In this document: piece after piece, positions 33,466 through 54,090 of the stretch
Numbering within the stretch: the stretch's first letter is position 1
How the letters are laid out: each line of letters begins with the position of its first letter
Assembly: GCA_951217055.1 (NCBI GenBank)
Contig: OX578284.1
Span: forward strand, 32,452,187 to 32,516,186
Direction: 5' to 3'
Length of the DNA stretch: 64,000 nucleotides
Origin: Gerris lacustris
Lineage: Eukaryota; Arthropoda; Insecta; Hemiptera; Gerridae
Translations under genes and position numbers: made by a program
Notes under the pieces: generated by a model
The model's input: only the letters and a program-made list of their open reading frames with translations
Databases searched by the model: none
Told to the model about the DNA's origin: nothing

Positions 33466-34010
33466 TTACTGAACGTTACGGAAGAACATTGTGATCATTC
33501 TGAAAAATGAAATTTTTTTAGGCCACCGAATTGAAAGATCCTAGACAGAAAGCAGTTTCAAACATCAATGAACATTTTTAGTCTTGAGTCTGTCGCACAA
33601 CATTTTTGGGAACCACCTTATCAAAAACTACATGTCCAATTTTGAAAAAATTTGGATGAATTGTAGGTCATAATTAGCCTATAGTTGGTCAAATGTTAAT
33701 TTCAACTTTCTAGACTCATTCTTTTCTCTTACCATTTTTTATTTCACAATTATCCTTTATCTTAAAAAGTAGTCATTGAATTTTAAAGAAATTTAGACGG
33801 TTTGTCGAAAGTATCCCACATATCGCCGTCCCATATTGCTTCAAATCGTCTGAACAAATTTGATATTGCCTTATTCATCCTTTTATTCATATAAATAAAC
33901 AATTAAATTTTAACAATAATGGGTCTTAAAAGCCAAAACATCATGAAAAAGTACTCGATATAGGACTTATGGAAGCTGTATGCCACACTAATTTGCGAAC
34001 TATTTTTAGT
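33466..34010 (+). repeat. dispersed repeat family 2, copy 1
   Basis: Shared blocks are GTGATCATTCTGAA, a GTCTGTC block, TTTGTCGAAAGTA, a CCCATAT block, AATAATGGGTC and a terminal arm ending GCCACACTAATTTGC. Similar blocks in the same order occur at 35226-35700 and 38786-39450. Confidence 0.6.
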
Positions 34011-35225
34011 TATCTCTCGGAAATAATTTTGGACATTTACAATTTTTCAACTCCTCAATTCAAATTTAATTTATGTAATAACGAAGACTTCTTAGCATTA
34101 TCTCAATAAAACTCGGCCTTTATATTTCCAACATAAAATGAAAAGGGCATATTATCTTCAGAAGAACAGTCACTGAAATCCAAAACAAACAAATCAGATG
34201 TTGAGCTTGGAACTTATTGACTTTTCGATCTTTGTTACCTTACACAATGCTTACTAAGTTATGTCCTCGACCATATCGAGGTGCAATCTTATTGTAAAAA
34301 TCTAGGACTTTTTATTTCGAAATTGAATCAATAAGTAACACTGCATTTCAAATCAGTATCAACTAGATTTCATCATTATTTTTTTTGGCAGGTGGTTCAT
34401 TAATTTTAAAAAGTGATGTTGGTTTTTTAAAATGGCAATATCAATAATTATTCCTTAACACTTTCTCTTTTAAATTTAATACACAAAAAGGTTATTGACA
34501 TTTTAAAAAGCTTTAATTTTAAGTTACAAAGACAAAAATGGATTTTTTTTTTAAATAAAAAGTAATATATGTCTAGGCCTTTCATTTATAATTTGTTTTT
34601 AAAGTATGTCATTTTGGGTTGATGTGAGAAAGTTTCCTCTTAGGTTGTCATTATATTCGATCTCGATCGGATTTCTCGACCGTATATAACTAAAGAAATA
34701 CCTTAATAGTTACAAGTAGTTATAACACTTTAACAAAGAGTCGGCACAATAATAAAGCATGCAGGCACATATGGTAAAAGGATTTGAAAGTGAGACAAGT
34801 TATTGAATATGTCCTGTCAATCATTATCCATTTACCAACAACTATAGTTGATTTGAAACTACACTTCGTGTACGAATGAAAAGCAGTTCTTTGTGAACTA
34901 AACAAAAACGTTCAAAATGGTTTTACCCTTCCTCCATTTTTTTTATTTTTTTAAACTTTTCTTCAGTAATGTACTTTAAGAGATATTTTTGCGATGTAGG
35001 TACTTAATGGACATTAATGGTACTTAATGGACATACTAAAAGTTATTTTCGGTTATAAAAAAAAATCCATTAGACTCAAAATCGTTCTTTATTTTGTAAG
35101 TAGCAGTTGGTTTGCCTTTTCACTCTTTGAGATATCGAAGAAAGTCTGGGAATAGTATAAAACATTCTTCAACTCTGTTTTCATTCTAAAGAAAGACAGT
35201 CTTCAAATTAAAAAAAAAAAACCTT

Positions 35226-35700
35226 GTCAAAAATCATTTTCTGGCACCAGGGAACTTTATATATCTCAAGTCTGTCTATCGTTCAACATTTTTACGAACC
35301 TTAATATCTTAAAAACTACTCGTCCTATTTTGATGAATTTTAGATGGTATGTCATAATGAGCTTATTTTTGATCACATGATAATTTAAATTTACTGCGCT
35401 CATTTCATTTTCTTCCGCATGCCCACAAAAGCCTATTTCTTTAAAAGTAATTATCCAATATTGAAGAAATTTGGAACGTTTGTCCAATTTTGTCCAAATA
35501 CCGTCCCATATTAATTTCAACCACGCGCTCAAATTTAATATTTCTTAATTAATCCTTTTATTCTTGTAAAGAAACAAAACAATTGTAGCAGATTTAAAAA
35601 AGATATAGGGGAAGGGGATTTAAATAAATTAGACAATAATGGGCCGTAAAAGCAAAACATCATTAAAGTAGGATGCTATGTTGTACACAATTGGCAAAAA
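35226..35700 (+). repeat. dispersed repeat family 2, copy 2
   Basis: It carries CTTAAAAACTACTCGTCC, ATACCGTCCCATATTAATTT, AATAATGGGCCGTAAAAGC and a decayed terminal arm. The 88-codon open frame on the minus strand here lies inside the repeat and is not a gene. Confidence 0.6.
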
Positions 35701-36224
35701 ATCTTAACATTATACACAATTTAGACCATATTAAATTTTTAAAACTAAAATTTAAAAGTATCTTACGTTTTAAACGCAGAAAGATGCATATTATTCATAA
35801 ATATAATAATGATTTGATTAATTCCAAGTCTTGGCTTCAGTGTGTGCTAGTATGTCCCTGTCCGTCTACTTAATAATTACTACTTTTTAGCACGAAAACT
35901 TTCAGAAAACAAAAAGTAAATTTTGTGTTCTATTCTATGATATGTTTATTCTTATCATCCTAAATTATTATTGCTATTAAAAGTTTAATATAACAACCAG
36001 TTATCAAATTGTTTCGTAATTTAGAAATATTAATCAGTAATATTTAAATTATAATATAATATGAGCTCATTACATCCATATGTTTTGATATCAAACTGTT
36101 TAAAAAAACTAAACAATTTTCAATAATTGATTAGAGTTAATTATTATATAGTTATATTTATCTATTCAAAATGTTAACGTGATAAAAACTTTAATTATAA
36201 AATAGTGACCTCAAAGAGAGATTT

Positions 36225-36420
36225 TTATAATATTGCTTCCGAGCTTACTGATGGCTACCTACAGTTAAGGAAGCAATGTGATCATTCTGAAGAACTAAAT
36301 TGTTTAATTTCAAATATTCGCAATGTATGCATCTAGAGAAAGTACAGCGGTGACATAGAAATGTGATTAAATTTTGGCGTTTAAAAACAACATATCCCTT
36401 AAAATTTAAAATGTCAAAAA
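36225..36420 (+). repeat. dispersed repeat family 2, 5' fragment
   Basis: It carries the CTTCCGAGCTTACTG and AATGTGATCATTCTGAAGAA blocks found at the start of the other copies, then loses similarity. Confidence 0.45.
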
Positions 36421-36879
36421 AGCACCGTTGATCTTTGCATTGTAAAGTGTAATGTAATGATAAATCAATATAGCTTGTTTGTTTTAGCTTGTTTACTTTT
36501 TATTCTTTGAAGTTTTTTAGCAAAAGTGACAGAAAAGAGTCAATATGTTTAGAGAATATAAACAAAAGAAAAAAGGTTTTGCTGGGAATAGAATAATAAT
36601 TTCTTCAAAGTTAACTCAAGTTTAGACTATAAAGATATATTTATGTTAGCACGGTTCGGGGATGTGAGCAGTCAGGGTAGTGTGTTTATGCTGTACTGGG
36701 CCACGAACGGGGATAGTTTGGATATACTGACTTTCATATAGAAAAAGGGGGAAACTAATTTTGCTTTTTAAGGCACCACGGCAAAACAAAAATGAAATAA
36801 AAAAATAATTCGGAAAAAGTCGAAGTTGTGAGATTCAGATTCGGTTAAGGCAATGGCTCCGCATCGCACCAATACTCAC

Positions 36880-37010
36880 CGTGTTTAAGATGTTCTGGTC
36901 CGGTGTGGCTCGGTGAGCCTAGCTGGATTTCGACAACTTTAAAATCCGTGACGCCGCGCGACGGAGCCTAGGCTCGGCCTTTCCGTTTGTGGCCAATCCC
37001 TGCGCCGAGC
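36880..37010 (-). other. probable untranslated first exon of the SLC5 gene
   Basis: A GC- and CpG-rich patch read on the minus strand, ending AAACACG before the strong donor GTGAGT. The SLC5 start codon is preceded by an acceptor and needs an upstream exon; this is the best donor I noticed on that strand within 6 kb. No transcript evidence. Confidence 0.35.
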
Positions 37011-37017
37011 TATAGCT

Positions 37018-37023
37018 CTTATA
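37018..37023 (-). promoter_or_regulatory. candidate TATA box of the SLC5 promoter
   Basis: TATAAG on the minus strand in AAAATATAAGAGC, with the CpG-rich patch starting about 30 bp downstream, a normal spacing for a start site near 36990. Weak evidence on its own in A/T-rich DNA. Confidence 0.25.
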
Positions 37024-37305
37024 TTTTTAACCACCATATTCTTTGGCTCTTTACTGGAATAGGTACAAAATCAAGTCCAAAAGTACCTACGACCAAAAAT
37101 CGCGTTTTTTGGTCTTTTTTCTTCAATATAACTTTTAAAATAATAATTTTAGGGTTTATTCGGCGGCTTTTTTACGACTCGCTAAGTTCTACTAGTTGTT
37201 GTAATTACTTTCTTTTTTTTTTTTCGATCACCTTGTGTTATGTTGACCTACCTAGACGAAAGGAAATATAGTAAACATTATTTTCATAATTTTTCTTTGT
37301 TTCAG

Positions 37306-37451
37306 GGTAGCATGCTGAATGAAATCAAGTTTAGAATTCTCAGATATACTCTACTGTGGACTTTTCAAACCCTATGTGGACTTTTTCAAACCCAAATCTG
37401 CAGCATAATAGAACTGAAACAGCCACAGAACTGGAATCTCGGAAAGAAAAG
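37306..37451 (+). other. orphan exon-like segment
   Basis: Preceded by an excellent acceptor (TTTTTCTTTGTTTCAG) and followed by GTAACA. It is 146 nt with higher GC than both flanks. Only one frame is open throughout, beginning GSMLNEIKFRILRY. Another frame reads DFSNP then TFSNPNLQHNRTETATELES because of a short internal duplication, but meets a stop at its start. No partner exon could be found. Confidence 0.3.
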
Positions 37452-38785
37452 GTAACAGTTTATTAATTTAGTAATAACACAGTAACTCATAAATAGTATG
37501 TTACTTATAAGTATTAACAACTATAATAAAAATGTCTAATTATATGATCCCAAATGTATGAACGTCTAAACTTAAAAAGAATTGTATGTAGCAATTACGA
37601 ACAGTAGAAATAAAAAAGAAAGAAAATATTTGACATTGAATCTACGTTTCTCTTAAAAAAAATCCGAGGAAAAATTAAATCTTTCTGTTTTTGGGAACTC
37701 CTTAAATGGTAATAAATTGCATGGTTACCCAACCTATATTTTTTAACCACTTACAAATAATTCCTTTGTTTAAATAATTAGGTATTAAGACAAAGGGAAA
37801 TTTAGTCCAAAAAACTAAGTCACACTTTCTGTATGTTAAGTTGATATTATCCCTTACACTAATTTACTACTATAACAAAGGAATATTTACAGATTAAAGT
37901 AATTTTTGGTGGGTAATAAAATTAATGAGCCCCTTAAATTTGCGAATAGTTCATTTATTGCTTTTCGGAGATTTATTAGAGTGCATTGATAAATTTATAT
38001 ACTTTTATAATATATGGTAGTGGTAGTCAATAACATTTTCAATTCTACTTTGTTAACCGTTTGATAATTATCTTTTACGCTGGACATCTAATGTTGTAAG
38101 TCAAATTAGAAAAATAGTTAGCTAAATTTACTAGTTAGATAAAGGAAGGTTCATCGCTTTATCTTCATCAACATTTTTGTTCTAAACCTATTCTTGGATC
38201 AAGAAAAACCTGACGCATCTCTTTTAACATTTTAAACGTGCTAAGGCCCGCTTTTTTGCTCGAATTACTATGAATTACAAAAATTCCAGCGACAACACAG
38301 TTTAGTCATTCATGTAAACGGACCATATATATCTTAGTTACATGTATCTGGTCTTCAATTTGCATGTATTCTAAGAGGTAGTCTGCTACATTAGGAAGTG
38401 ACGCACGAGGAGAGGCGCGGTTTGCGCGTCACTGAAGAACTGTTGCTACTGTGGGCACTGCCTCTTCTGAAAACCTAGTCCACATTCTCAAATAGCACTA
38501 ATTTGTCTAGATTTGTTTGGCCTTACTTGTCTTGCAAAAACAACAGAGTATACAACTGATAAAATGTCTTTATCAATGACATTTTCAAAGAAAAAGTCTT
38601 AATAATATTGTTTATAAACCAATCTTCCAAGTCTGATTTTTAATTGACCGTGGGAGGATGAAAAGATTCATTCATGTGAACGATAATTCTTTAGATATAA
38701 CTCAAAGCAAGCAATGAACATGTATCACTACAATAGGGTTAAAGAGTCAAGTCCACCCTCGTAGGGTGTAGCGCCTCCTTTTTTT
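37452..38785. other. no gene seen
   Basis: A/T-rich. A slightly GC-richer patch near 38395-38430 shows no features. Confidence 0.5.
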
Positions 38786-39450
38786 TTGCTCTCGAGCTCT
38801 TCGAAGGTCACGGAAGAGATGTGATCATTGTGAAGAACAATAATTATATTGTTTACCTCTAAAATCAAAATTTCCTCATCCAAAACCCGTTATAGACATC
38901 AGGGAACATTTTTGATCTCGCGTCTGTCCGTCATTTTTGTGAAAAACCCCTTAAAAACGATTCTTCTGATTTTGTCCGAAATAATTTGGATGGTAGCCTA
39001 ATGCCTAATGTTGATTTCGTATTAATTTCAAACTTCTGCACCTATTGGTTTCTCTTCAAAAAGCGCGCAAACTTTTTTTTGAAGATTATTAACACATATT
39101 TTTAGAAATTTTGATGGTTTGTCGAAAGTAAACCCCAAATGGGATCATATTCATTTCAACCGTCGACGCACATTAAAAATTGCTAATTTATTCATGTAAA
39201 AAATCATAACAATTTTGATAAATTTAAAAATAGTCTGCCAAATAGTGTGGATCATAGCTTCCTCATGTCCTATCGCGTGCTTTACTTTTGCTTTACTGTT
39301 ACGACCCATTATTTAATTGATAGATTTTTTGTTTTTTAAAAAAGAGTAAATAATTAAATACATTATACAATAATAGGTCGTAACAACAAAATATCTTTAA
39401 TGTGGTCAGTACGCGATAGGACGCGAGGTAGGTATGTGCACACTAATTTA
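38786..39450 (+). repeat. dispersed repeat family 2, copy 3, ending in a fold-back
   Basis: The body blocks (GATGTGATCATTGTGAAGAA, GTCTGTCCGTC, TTTGTCGAAAGTA) are followed by an inverted pair: about 39261-39310 (GTCCTATCGCG..., GTTACGACCCATTATT) and about 39370-39428 (AATAATAGGTCGTAAC... CGCGATAGGAC). Outer ends TAGTGTGG and CACACTA are also inverted. Confidence 0.65.
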
Positions 39451-41644
<2,194 letters not shown>

Positions 41645-42345
41645 TCCAGGTCAGAAGCCTCTCCCTAAGGAGGAAAATGTCAGTTTAAGACATAAAAAGT
41701 CTTTTCACAACTTTGTCCAGACAATCGTGATCCTTAACCACTCTATACAAATTTTCTCCTAATGTACTATTTCTTCTCGACATCTTTTGATCTTATTGAT
41801 TTTCCTTTCCTTCATTTGTTTTCTCTATATAATCAGTTGATATTTTGGCCCATCTATTATTATCCAATTTAGCCAGGTGACCTGCCTAACTCCACTTAAT
41901 ACAGTGATCCTCTGTTTGTAAGTTTTGTTGCTAATTCCATCTATTATTTTTATGCTTCTCACTCTACTTGCTGCTTGCCATACTCTTTTGTGTTTGTGTC
42001 GACAAAAGATTATTTTCCATCTTCAATTAGAGAGACCACATTTGGGCCCCATACAAAATAAATGGGTAAACACACGATAACGTTATTTTAGTTTTCAATC
42101 TTTTGTCTGTTTGACTTTTAAATATATTTTTTAGAGACCCAGTATTTTCTCCAACCTAAGTAGATTCTTCTGCATACTTCTTTTTCTCTTTGGTTTTTAA
42201 AAGATATTGTTTGTCCTTAGTCTAAGTACACATTTTCATGGACATATTCTATATTAATACCATTTAATGCCTTCACTGGAGTTTGTCATAACCTTGGTTT
42301 TGCATATATTTATTTCTAGAACTATTGTTTGGCATGCTTTAATAA
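41645..42345 (-). pseudogene. decayed LINE reverse-transcriptase C-terminal tail
   Basis: On the minus strand, in shifting frames with stops, runs typical of the C-terminal part of insect RTE-like endonuclease/reverse-transcriptase proteins appear in the right order: CKTKVMTNS, RRIYLGWRKYWV (about 42125-42165), a YG--MWSL block (about 42040), then AGHLAKLDNNRWAKI (about 41850-41890). The polymerase core is absent, so it is a 5'-truncated dead copy, as LINEs usually leave. Confidence 0.65.
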
Positions 42346-48720
<6,375 letters not shown>

Positions 48721-48864
48721 TGTAGGGCGAGATGAAATCGCCCTATGAATATAAAAAAATCCTTACCTGTCTGAGATTCGAACTATTAAATTATTCGATG
48801 GTATTTAACCTTGGTATTATAGTCAAGTTGTGAGTGCACAATACAAAAACATCTCGGCTACACC
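48721..48864 (-). repeat. possible tRNA-derived SINE
   Basis: On the minus strand TGTAGCCGAGATG resembles a polymerase III A box and, about 80 bp later, AGTTCGAATCTC resembles a B box. The boxes are too far apart for an ordinary tRNA. The 3' end carries the perfect stem AGGGCGA-GATGAAA-TCGCCCT. Confidence 0.35.
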
Positions 48865-49440
48865 CCATCCCGAGGAAGTTTTTTTTATGAGATATATACT
48901 TGATCAAAGTTAGAATTGATTCATTGAAGACAATCAATTAATTTTATCATCATTATAAAACAGCTTAGAAAGGAATTTAAATGAAGCAATTGCATTAAGA
49001 CTTTTTTTTATTATTATGTTCTCTAGGTCTTTACGGCCTTAACGTAATTTAACTGTCAAGATCAACCAGTTATCGTGTAAGTAAAGGTAGAAAATTAATA
49101 TTCATTAATAATAATTAGATTGTTGGACTAATAGGGGGGAAAATTATAGTAATTATATTAGTTACGACTTGATGCATTGCGTAACGGAAATAGTCAGTGT
49201 AGCAAGACGTAGGAAATTTATTTTTATCTGTTGCAATTCTTGAACGTAGTCATACTTATCTGACAAACAATTAATTGTTATTAAGTTCTTATATAATTTG
49301 ATAATCTCATATTCACAAATATTAACACCTTTAGATGTTAGCACCTGTCAATGCAACTACCTTGACAGGCTTACTTTTAGCATATAATTTCTAAAATTCG
49401 ACATAAAAAAAGTATACTAGTACATAGAGAGTTATGGAAA

Positions 49441-50111
49441 GTTCTTTTTTTATTTTCTCAAATCCTTAGTGTATATATATAAATAGAAAGTAGATAGATA
49501 GCGCAATATATTGATTTTTAGATTTTGATGGTTTTACACGTTGAGGGTCCAAGAATGTGGTTTTAAGAAATGAATAGTAGTATAAAACATTTTTAAAAAC
49601 AATCTTTTATTTAAATGCTGTTCGCCATATTGGATTTAGAATAACGTCACTTAGTTGACCATGCATTGTCATCCAAACTAAGCGTGGATGTAAAATTTCA
49701 ATTCGATCGGTTGAGGATAACTGCTTTAATTCAGCCTGTGATGCGGCCTAAACGTGGGCCTAAACTACAGGGCCGATTTCGATGAAATTTGGCATAAATA
49801 TTCAGAAAAATCTTAACCCGTGGCGAAACCAAAAAAAATAATTTTAGCTTCAAATTCGGAGGGTGCTACACCCCAAAAACTTTCATAAAAGTGAACAAAT
49901 ATTTCTCGAAAACGGTTCCGACGATTTAGAATAAAAAAAAAAATCGTTCGCTTAATCCATTTTAATGCGAATTTAAGTAGGTATATAAGTCGTTTTCCTG
50001 AGAAAAATAAATCTAATTTTGTTGAAAATTTAAAATAAAAAGTAATCCTCCACCTGTTGAAAATATTTATATCAGAAAGTTTTGTTTGGTTTATCGGACC
50101 GACTTTTTTAC
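49441..50111 (+). mobile_element. TIR plus B-box element, copy 3, diverged with insertion
   Basis: It matches the family at both ends and in CCGATTTCGATGAAATTTGG and TCAGAAAAATCTTAACCC, but about 165 bp at 49571-49735 are foreign. The B-box region is lost. Confidence 0.6.
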
Positions 50112-50208
50112 TTTATATTACACATCATATATATCCTTAGCAATACCCTTCATGGAGGAGAAATCGGCTGTGATAGCAAGGGTTATATACATATGTATAC
50201 AAAACTCA

Positions 50209-50805
50209 TTTTTCCTTTCTCATATAAAGAGAAAGTATTGAGATGGCGCCAAATTCGATTTTGATATTTTGATTGATTTACACGTTTTGAGGTCCCTTAA
50301 GTCCAAAGAAGGGGTTTTTAAAAAAAGTCTGTCTGTCGTCTGTGCAAACGCCTGCGCCTGGAGCCTGAACTACAGGATCGATTTTGAGCATACATGTTCA
50401 GAAAAATCATACCCCGAGGTAAAATCGTGAAATTAATTTTAGCTCCAAATTTGGGGGCGCTATCCCTTCAAAACTCTGAAAAAACGGAAAAAAAATATTT
50501 CTCGATAACGGTTCCGACAATTTTAATTAAAAAATTCTAAAATGTAGTCCGTTTAAATACGAATCCAACGATATAAGCCGTTTTCCCCGGAACAAATCTA
50601 GTTCCAGAGAAAATAGCTTTAAACGCGGACGTAGAGAGGCCGGGTGCGATTCCCCACCGGAGAAGAAGTTATTTTTTCGATAAATTTTCAATGATAATTA
50701 AATGTACCTTAATGTACTCGACAACTAATAAACGGAAAACGCTAGGATAAGTAATTATGAACTCGTGTATGAGAAAGTTTGTCTGAGTTGTCTCGGAACG
50801 ATTTT
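50209..50805 (+). mobile_element. TIR plus B-box element, copy 4
   Basis: Complete: TTTTTCCTTTCTCATATAAA at the 5' end, GTGTATGAGAAAGTTTGTC at the 3' end, and GGGTGCGATTCCCC in place of the B box (one substitution). It lies about 100 bp after copy 3 in the same orientation. Confidence 0.75.
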
Positions 50806-51369
50806 GTATTTTTATTTATCTTCAAAGGTTTTTTTTTTTTTCTATTTTAAAATCATCTTGCACTTTAATTTGTCGCATTCTTATTTATTTATATTGATTA
50901 ATCTATTTTACTTTTTATTGTGTCAGATGATCAATCGAAAAATGTATTAATTGACATTGATATTATTAATGTATCATTTTAACTTTGATATGAAATACTA
51001 ATAAATATACCATTTAATATTAATGTTAGGAATTGCAGCCGTAAAGCAATCAATAACTTATTTATTTTTCTCACATTCAACGTATGAATCATCAATCAAT
51101 CAAAAGCTAAATATATATTCATTAATTTCAGAAATATTTTCTTTTTTGGCATCTTACTTTTTTTTATATCATCAATAAGTGTTCAATGATGACCTTTCTT
51201 TTGAAATGAATTATTTGGAAACATTTTTCCCCGGGTGTTATAAAAAAAATGGCACTATTCTAGATTTATCTGTACTGGGTTATCTCTGCAGACTTCTTAA
51301 TTTGCAAAATCAATTTATTTCCTTATCATTAACACATAACACATTCTTATTGTTGCAATAGTGCATTTA
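50806..51369. other. no gene seen
   Basis: A/T-rich spacer before the 97-bp array. Confidence 0.5.
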
Positions 51370-52440
51370 AAAATTCTTCCTTACAACCTTCTTCCTTCCT
51401 ACGGCTTGATTATATTGGGTTGTAATATTAGATCAGAGTTTGAAACTTCTTCCTTAATCTAATCATACTTGCTTTGGTTCTTATAATTCCTCCACTTTGT
51501 ATTCTCCTTCCTACAATTGGATCAGGTTGTTTTATTAGTCTGAGTTTCAAACTTGTTCCTTGTATTTGTTTTTATAGTGATAATACTCTTAAACCTTCCT
51601 ACTGTTGTTATCACAGCTCTGTTTTTAAAACTTCTTCCTATTATTGTATTTGTAACCCATCTACTATTTTATCAGGTTATTATTTCAAATCTGCTTTTCA
51701 ACCTTCATTCTTTTACTTGCATTAATTAGTATAATGACTCTACTTTGCAACCTTCTTTCTACAATTCGATTAGCTTCTGATAGTAGCTCTAACTTCAAAC
51801 TTCATTCTTTTACTTGCATTAATTAGTATAATGACTCTACTTTGCAACCTTCTTTCTACAATTCGATTAGCTTCTGATAGTAGCTCTAACTTCAAACTTC
51901 ATTCTTTTACTTTCTTTAATTAGTATAATGACTCAACTTAGCAACCTTCTTTTTACAATTCGATTAGCTTCTAATAGTAGCTCTGATTAAAAACTTCATT
52001 CTTTTACTTGCTTTAATTAGCATAATGACTCTAATTTGCAACCTTTTTTCTACAATTCAAGTAGCTTCTGTTTTCGAACTTCATTATTTTACTTGCTTTA
52101 ATTAGTATAATGACATAGTTTGCAACCTTCTTTCGAAAATTAAATTAGCTTCTGATAGTAGCTCTGATTTAAAACTTCATTCTTTAACTTTCTTTAATTA
52201 GTATAGTGACTTCTTTGCAACCTTCTTTCTACAATTCTATTAGCTTTTGATAGTAGCTCTGATTTCAAATTTCATTCTTTTACTTGCTTTGGTTAGTATA
52301 ATGACTCTAATTTGCAACCTTCTTTCTATCTACAATTCGATTAGCTTCTGATAGTAGCTCTAATTTCAAACTTCATTCTTTTACTTGCTTTAATTAGTAT
52401 AATGACTCTACTTTGCAACATTCTTTCAATTAGGTTTTTC
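51370..52440 (+). repeat. tandem array, unit about 97 bp
   Basis: TTTGCAACCTTCTTTC recurs at 51744, 51841, 51938 (TTAGCAACC), 52035, 52119, 52214, 52311 and 52412, with TTAGCTTCTGATAGTAGCTC in each unit. One unit is about 13 bp shorter. From 51370 to 51700 the same pattern continues in much more diverged units (ACTTCTTCCT...), so the array is older at its left end. Confidence 0.9.
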
Positions 52441-52796
52441 TTCATGTTTTTTAAAAATATTTTTTGGGTGTATTTAAAACAATACAAATTAACACAAATT
52501 TAAAGCTTTTTTTTTTTATTTTGCCACGGAGTACAATTTTTCTAAACATGTATGCCAAATTTCATTGAAATCATCCCAGTAGTTTTGGCTCCTCTCGTCT
52601 GCACAGATAATTTTACTGGTCTTATATTACTTTGCTTTGTACGTTTCATCGCACACCTATTATCCCAATTTTGAACCACTTCCCATCATCCAATCTTCCC
52701 TAAATTTTGCACATGGAAACAGTTTTGATGAAAATACAGAAACCAAAAAAAAAAAAAAAAAAAAAAAAATCAAGACCAGTTTTAAAAAAAATTGCA

Positions 52797-52937
52797 TTTT
52801 TATATTAATTATTTTAAAAACACACTTTATTGGACTCAGGGGCCTTAAAACTTGTAAATCCATCAAAATATCAAAATCGATTTTTTGCGCCATCACAATA
52901 ATTTTTCTTTATATAATACTACGTATATGAGAAATTA
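52797..52937 (-). mobile_element. TIR plus B-box element, 5' fragment (reverse)
   Basis: On the minus strand it reads TTTCTCATATACG, TTGTGATGGCGCAAAAAATC, TTTTGATGGATTTACAAG, GGCCCCTGAGTCC, as at the start of the other copies; the rest is missing. Confidence 0.65.
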
Positions 52938-53740
52938 AAAAAAAAAAAAATCACCAATTGTGGCTTCATCGCATTTTTTTTTTTTTTTTTTTTTTTAAAA
53001 AAACCTTTTCTATTCGAAATAGTATATCTTATCATTGAGCTCATTATCTACAATAGTACTATCACGTTTTTTTTTTGTTTTTTTTAGAGAGAGAGATAAA
53101 TTATGGAGAATCCGAGTTTGACATTGCGTGAAAGAGATCAGGATTAATAAAAAGAAAGAAGCAATAAAGAATAATTACTTATTGTAAAGATGATAATAGA
53201 TTGATATACGAGGACGAGTTAATAATTGACTTGTTTTCTAATGCATCATTTTAAGACTAAAATCAAAGGCAAGATAGTTAATATATGACAAGAGTGCATG
53301 TGTCACACTCGTGACAAAGAAATCGTCTATAAATGGAAAAACAAGACAATTAAATCTTCTTGTTAATTAGCGTTTTAAAATAAATTTTATAAATAACAAT
53401 TGATGAGATCGGTGTGAGGAATAAGAAAAATAGAAGTCAATAAATTTATTTATACGTAGTACTAAGAGAGAGAGAAAAAAAGTGAAACATCCTATCATTT
53501 ACTTTTTTGTGTCATCCGCAGTGATTACTTTATTTTTATTTGGTTGTCTCTACGGTCAAGGTAGAACCTGTCAATTATTTGCCTTTCATCTTTAGCCATT
53601 TATTTTACTTTGTTTTTTCTTTTTTATCTTTGCCATTGACTACATGTTGAGTATACGGCTATCATCTTGATAATATTATAACATTTCAAACCTGTATTTT
53701 TCTCAAATGCTAACTTTTACATTATTTATTAATTTATACC
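52938..53740. other. no gene seen
   Basis: Long T run at about 52973-52997; A/T-rich. Confidence 0.5.
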
Positions 53741-54090
53741 AAAAAGTTTGCCAATTAGTGTGGCGCATAGCTTTCTCTCGTTCTATAGCGAACTTAAATG
53801 ATGTTATGCTTTTAGAAACCATTGTTTTACCGAAGGGACATTTTTGATGTCTCCGAATTCAAAAATTCCAGGAAACATATTTGGTGCCCTGTCTGTTTGT
53901 GTCTGTCGTTTAATTTTAGCTAATCATCATATCTTAAAAACTACTCGTCCGATTTTATTGAAATTTTGATGGTAGGTCATGGTCCCATATTAGTTTCAAC
54001 CACCTGCGCTCATTTAAATATAGCCAAATAGATTCTTTTATTTGTGTAATAACAAAATAATTTTGATATTTTTTTTTTAAAAAAAAAGTG
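53741..54090 (+). repeat. dispersed repeat family 2, copy 4
   Basis: It starts with the terminal arm GCCAATTAGTGTGGCGCATA, then AACTACTCGTCCGATTTTAT, GATGGTAGGTCATGGTCCCA, and breaks off in a poly-T/A tract. Confidence 0.55.

Larger units (their letters stand above)
31121..36879 (-). other. probable 5' untranslated intron of the SLC5 gene
   Basis: Bounded by the acceptor TTACAG before the start codon and a consensus donor at 36879-36874 on the minus strand. No coding region is found inside. It contains the repeat copies listed separately (33098-33316, 33466-34010, 35226-35700, 36225-36420). Confidence 0.4.
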
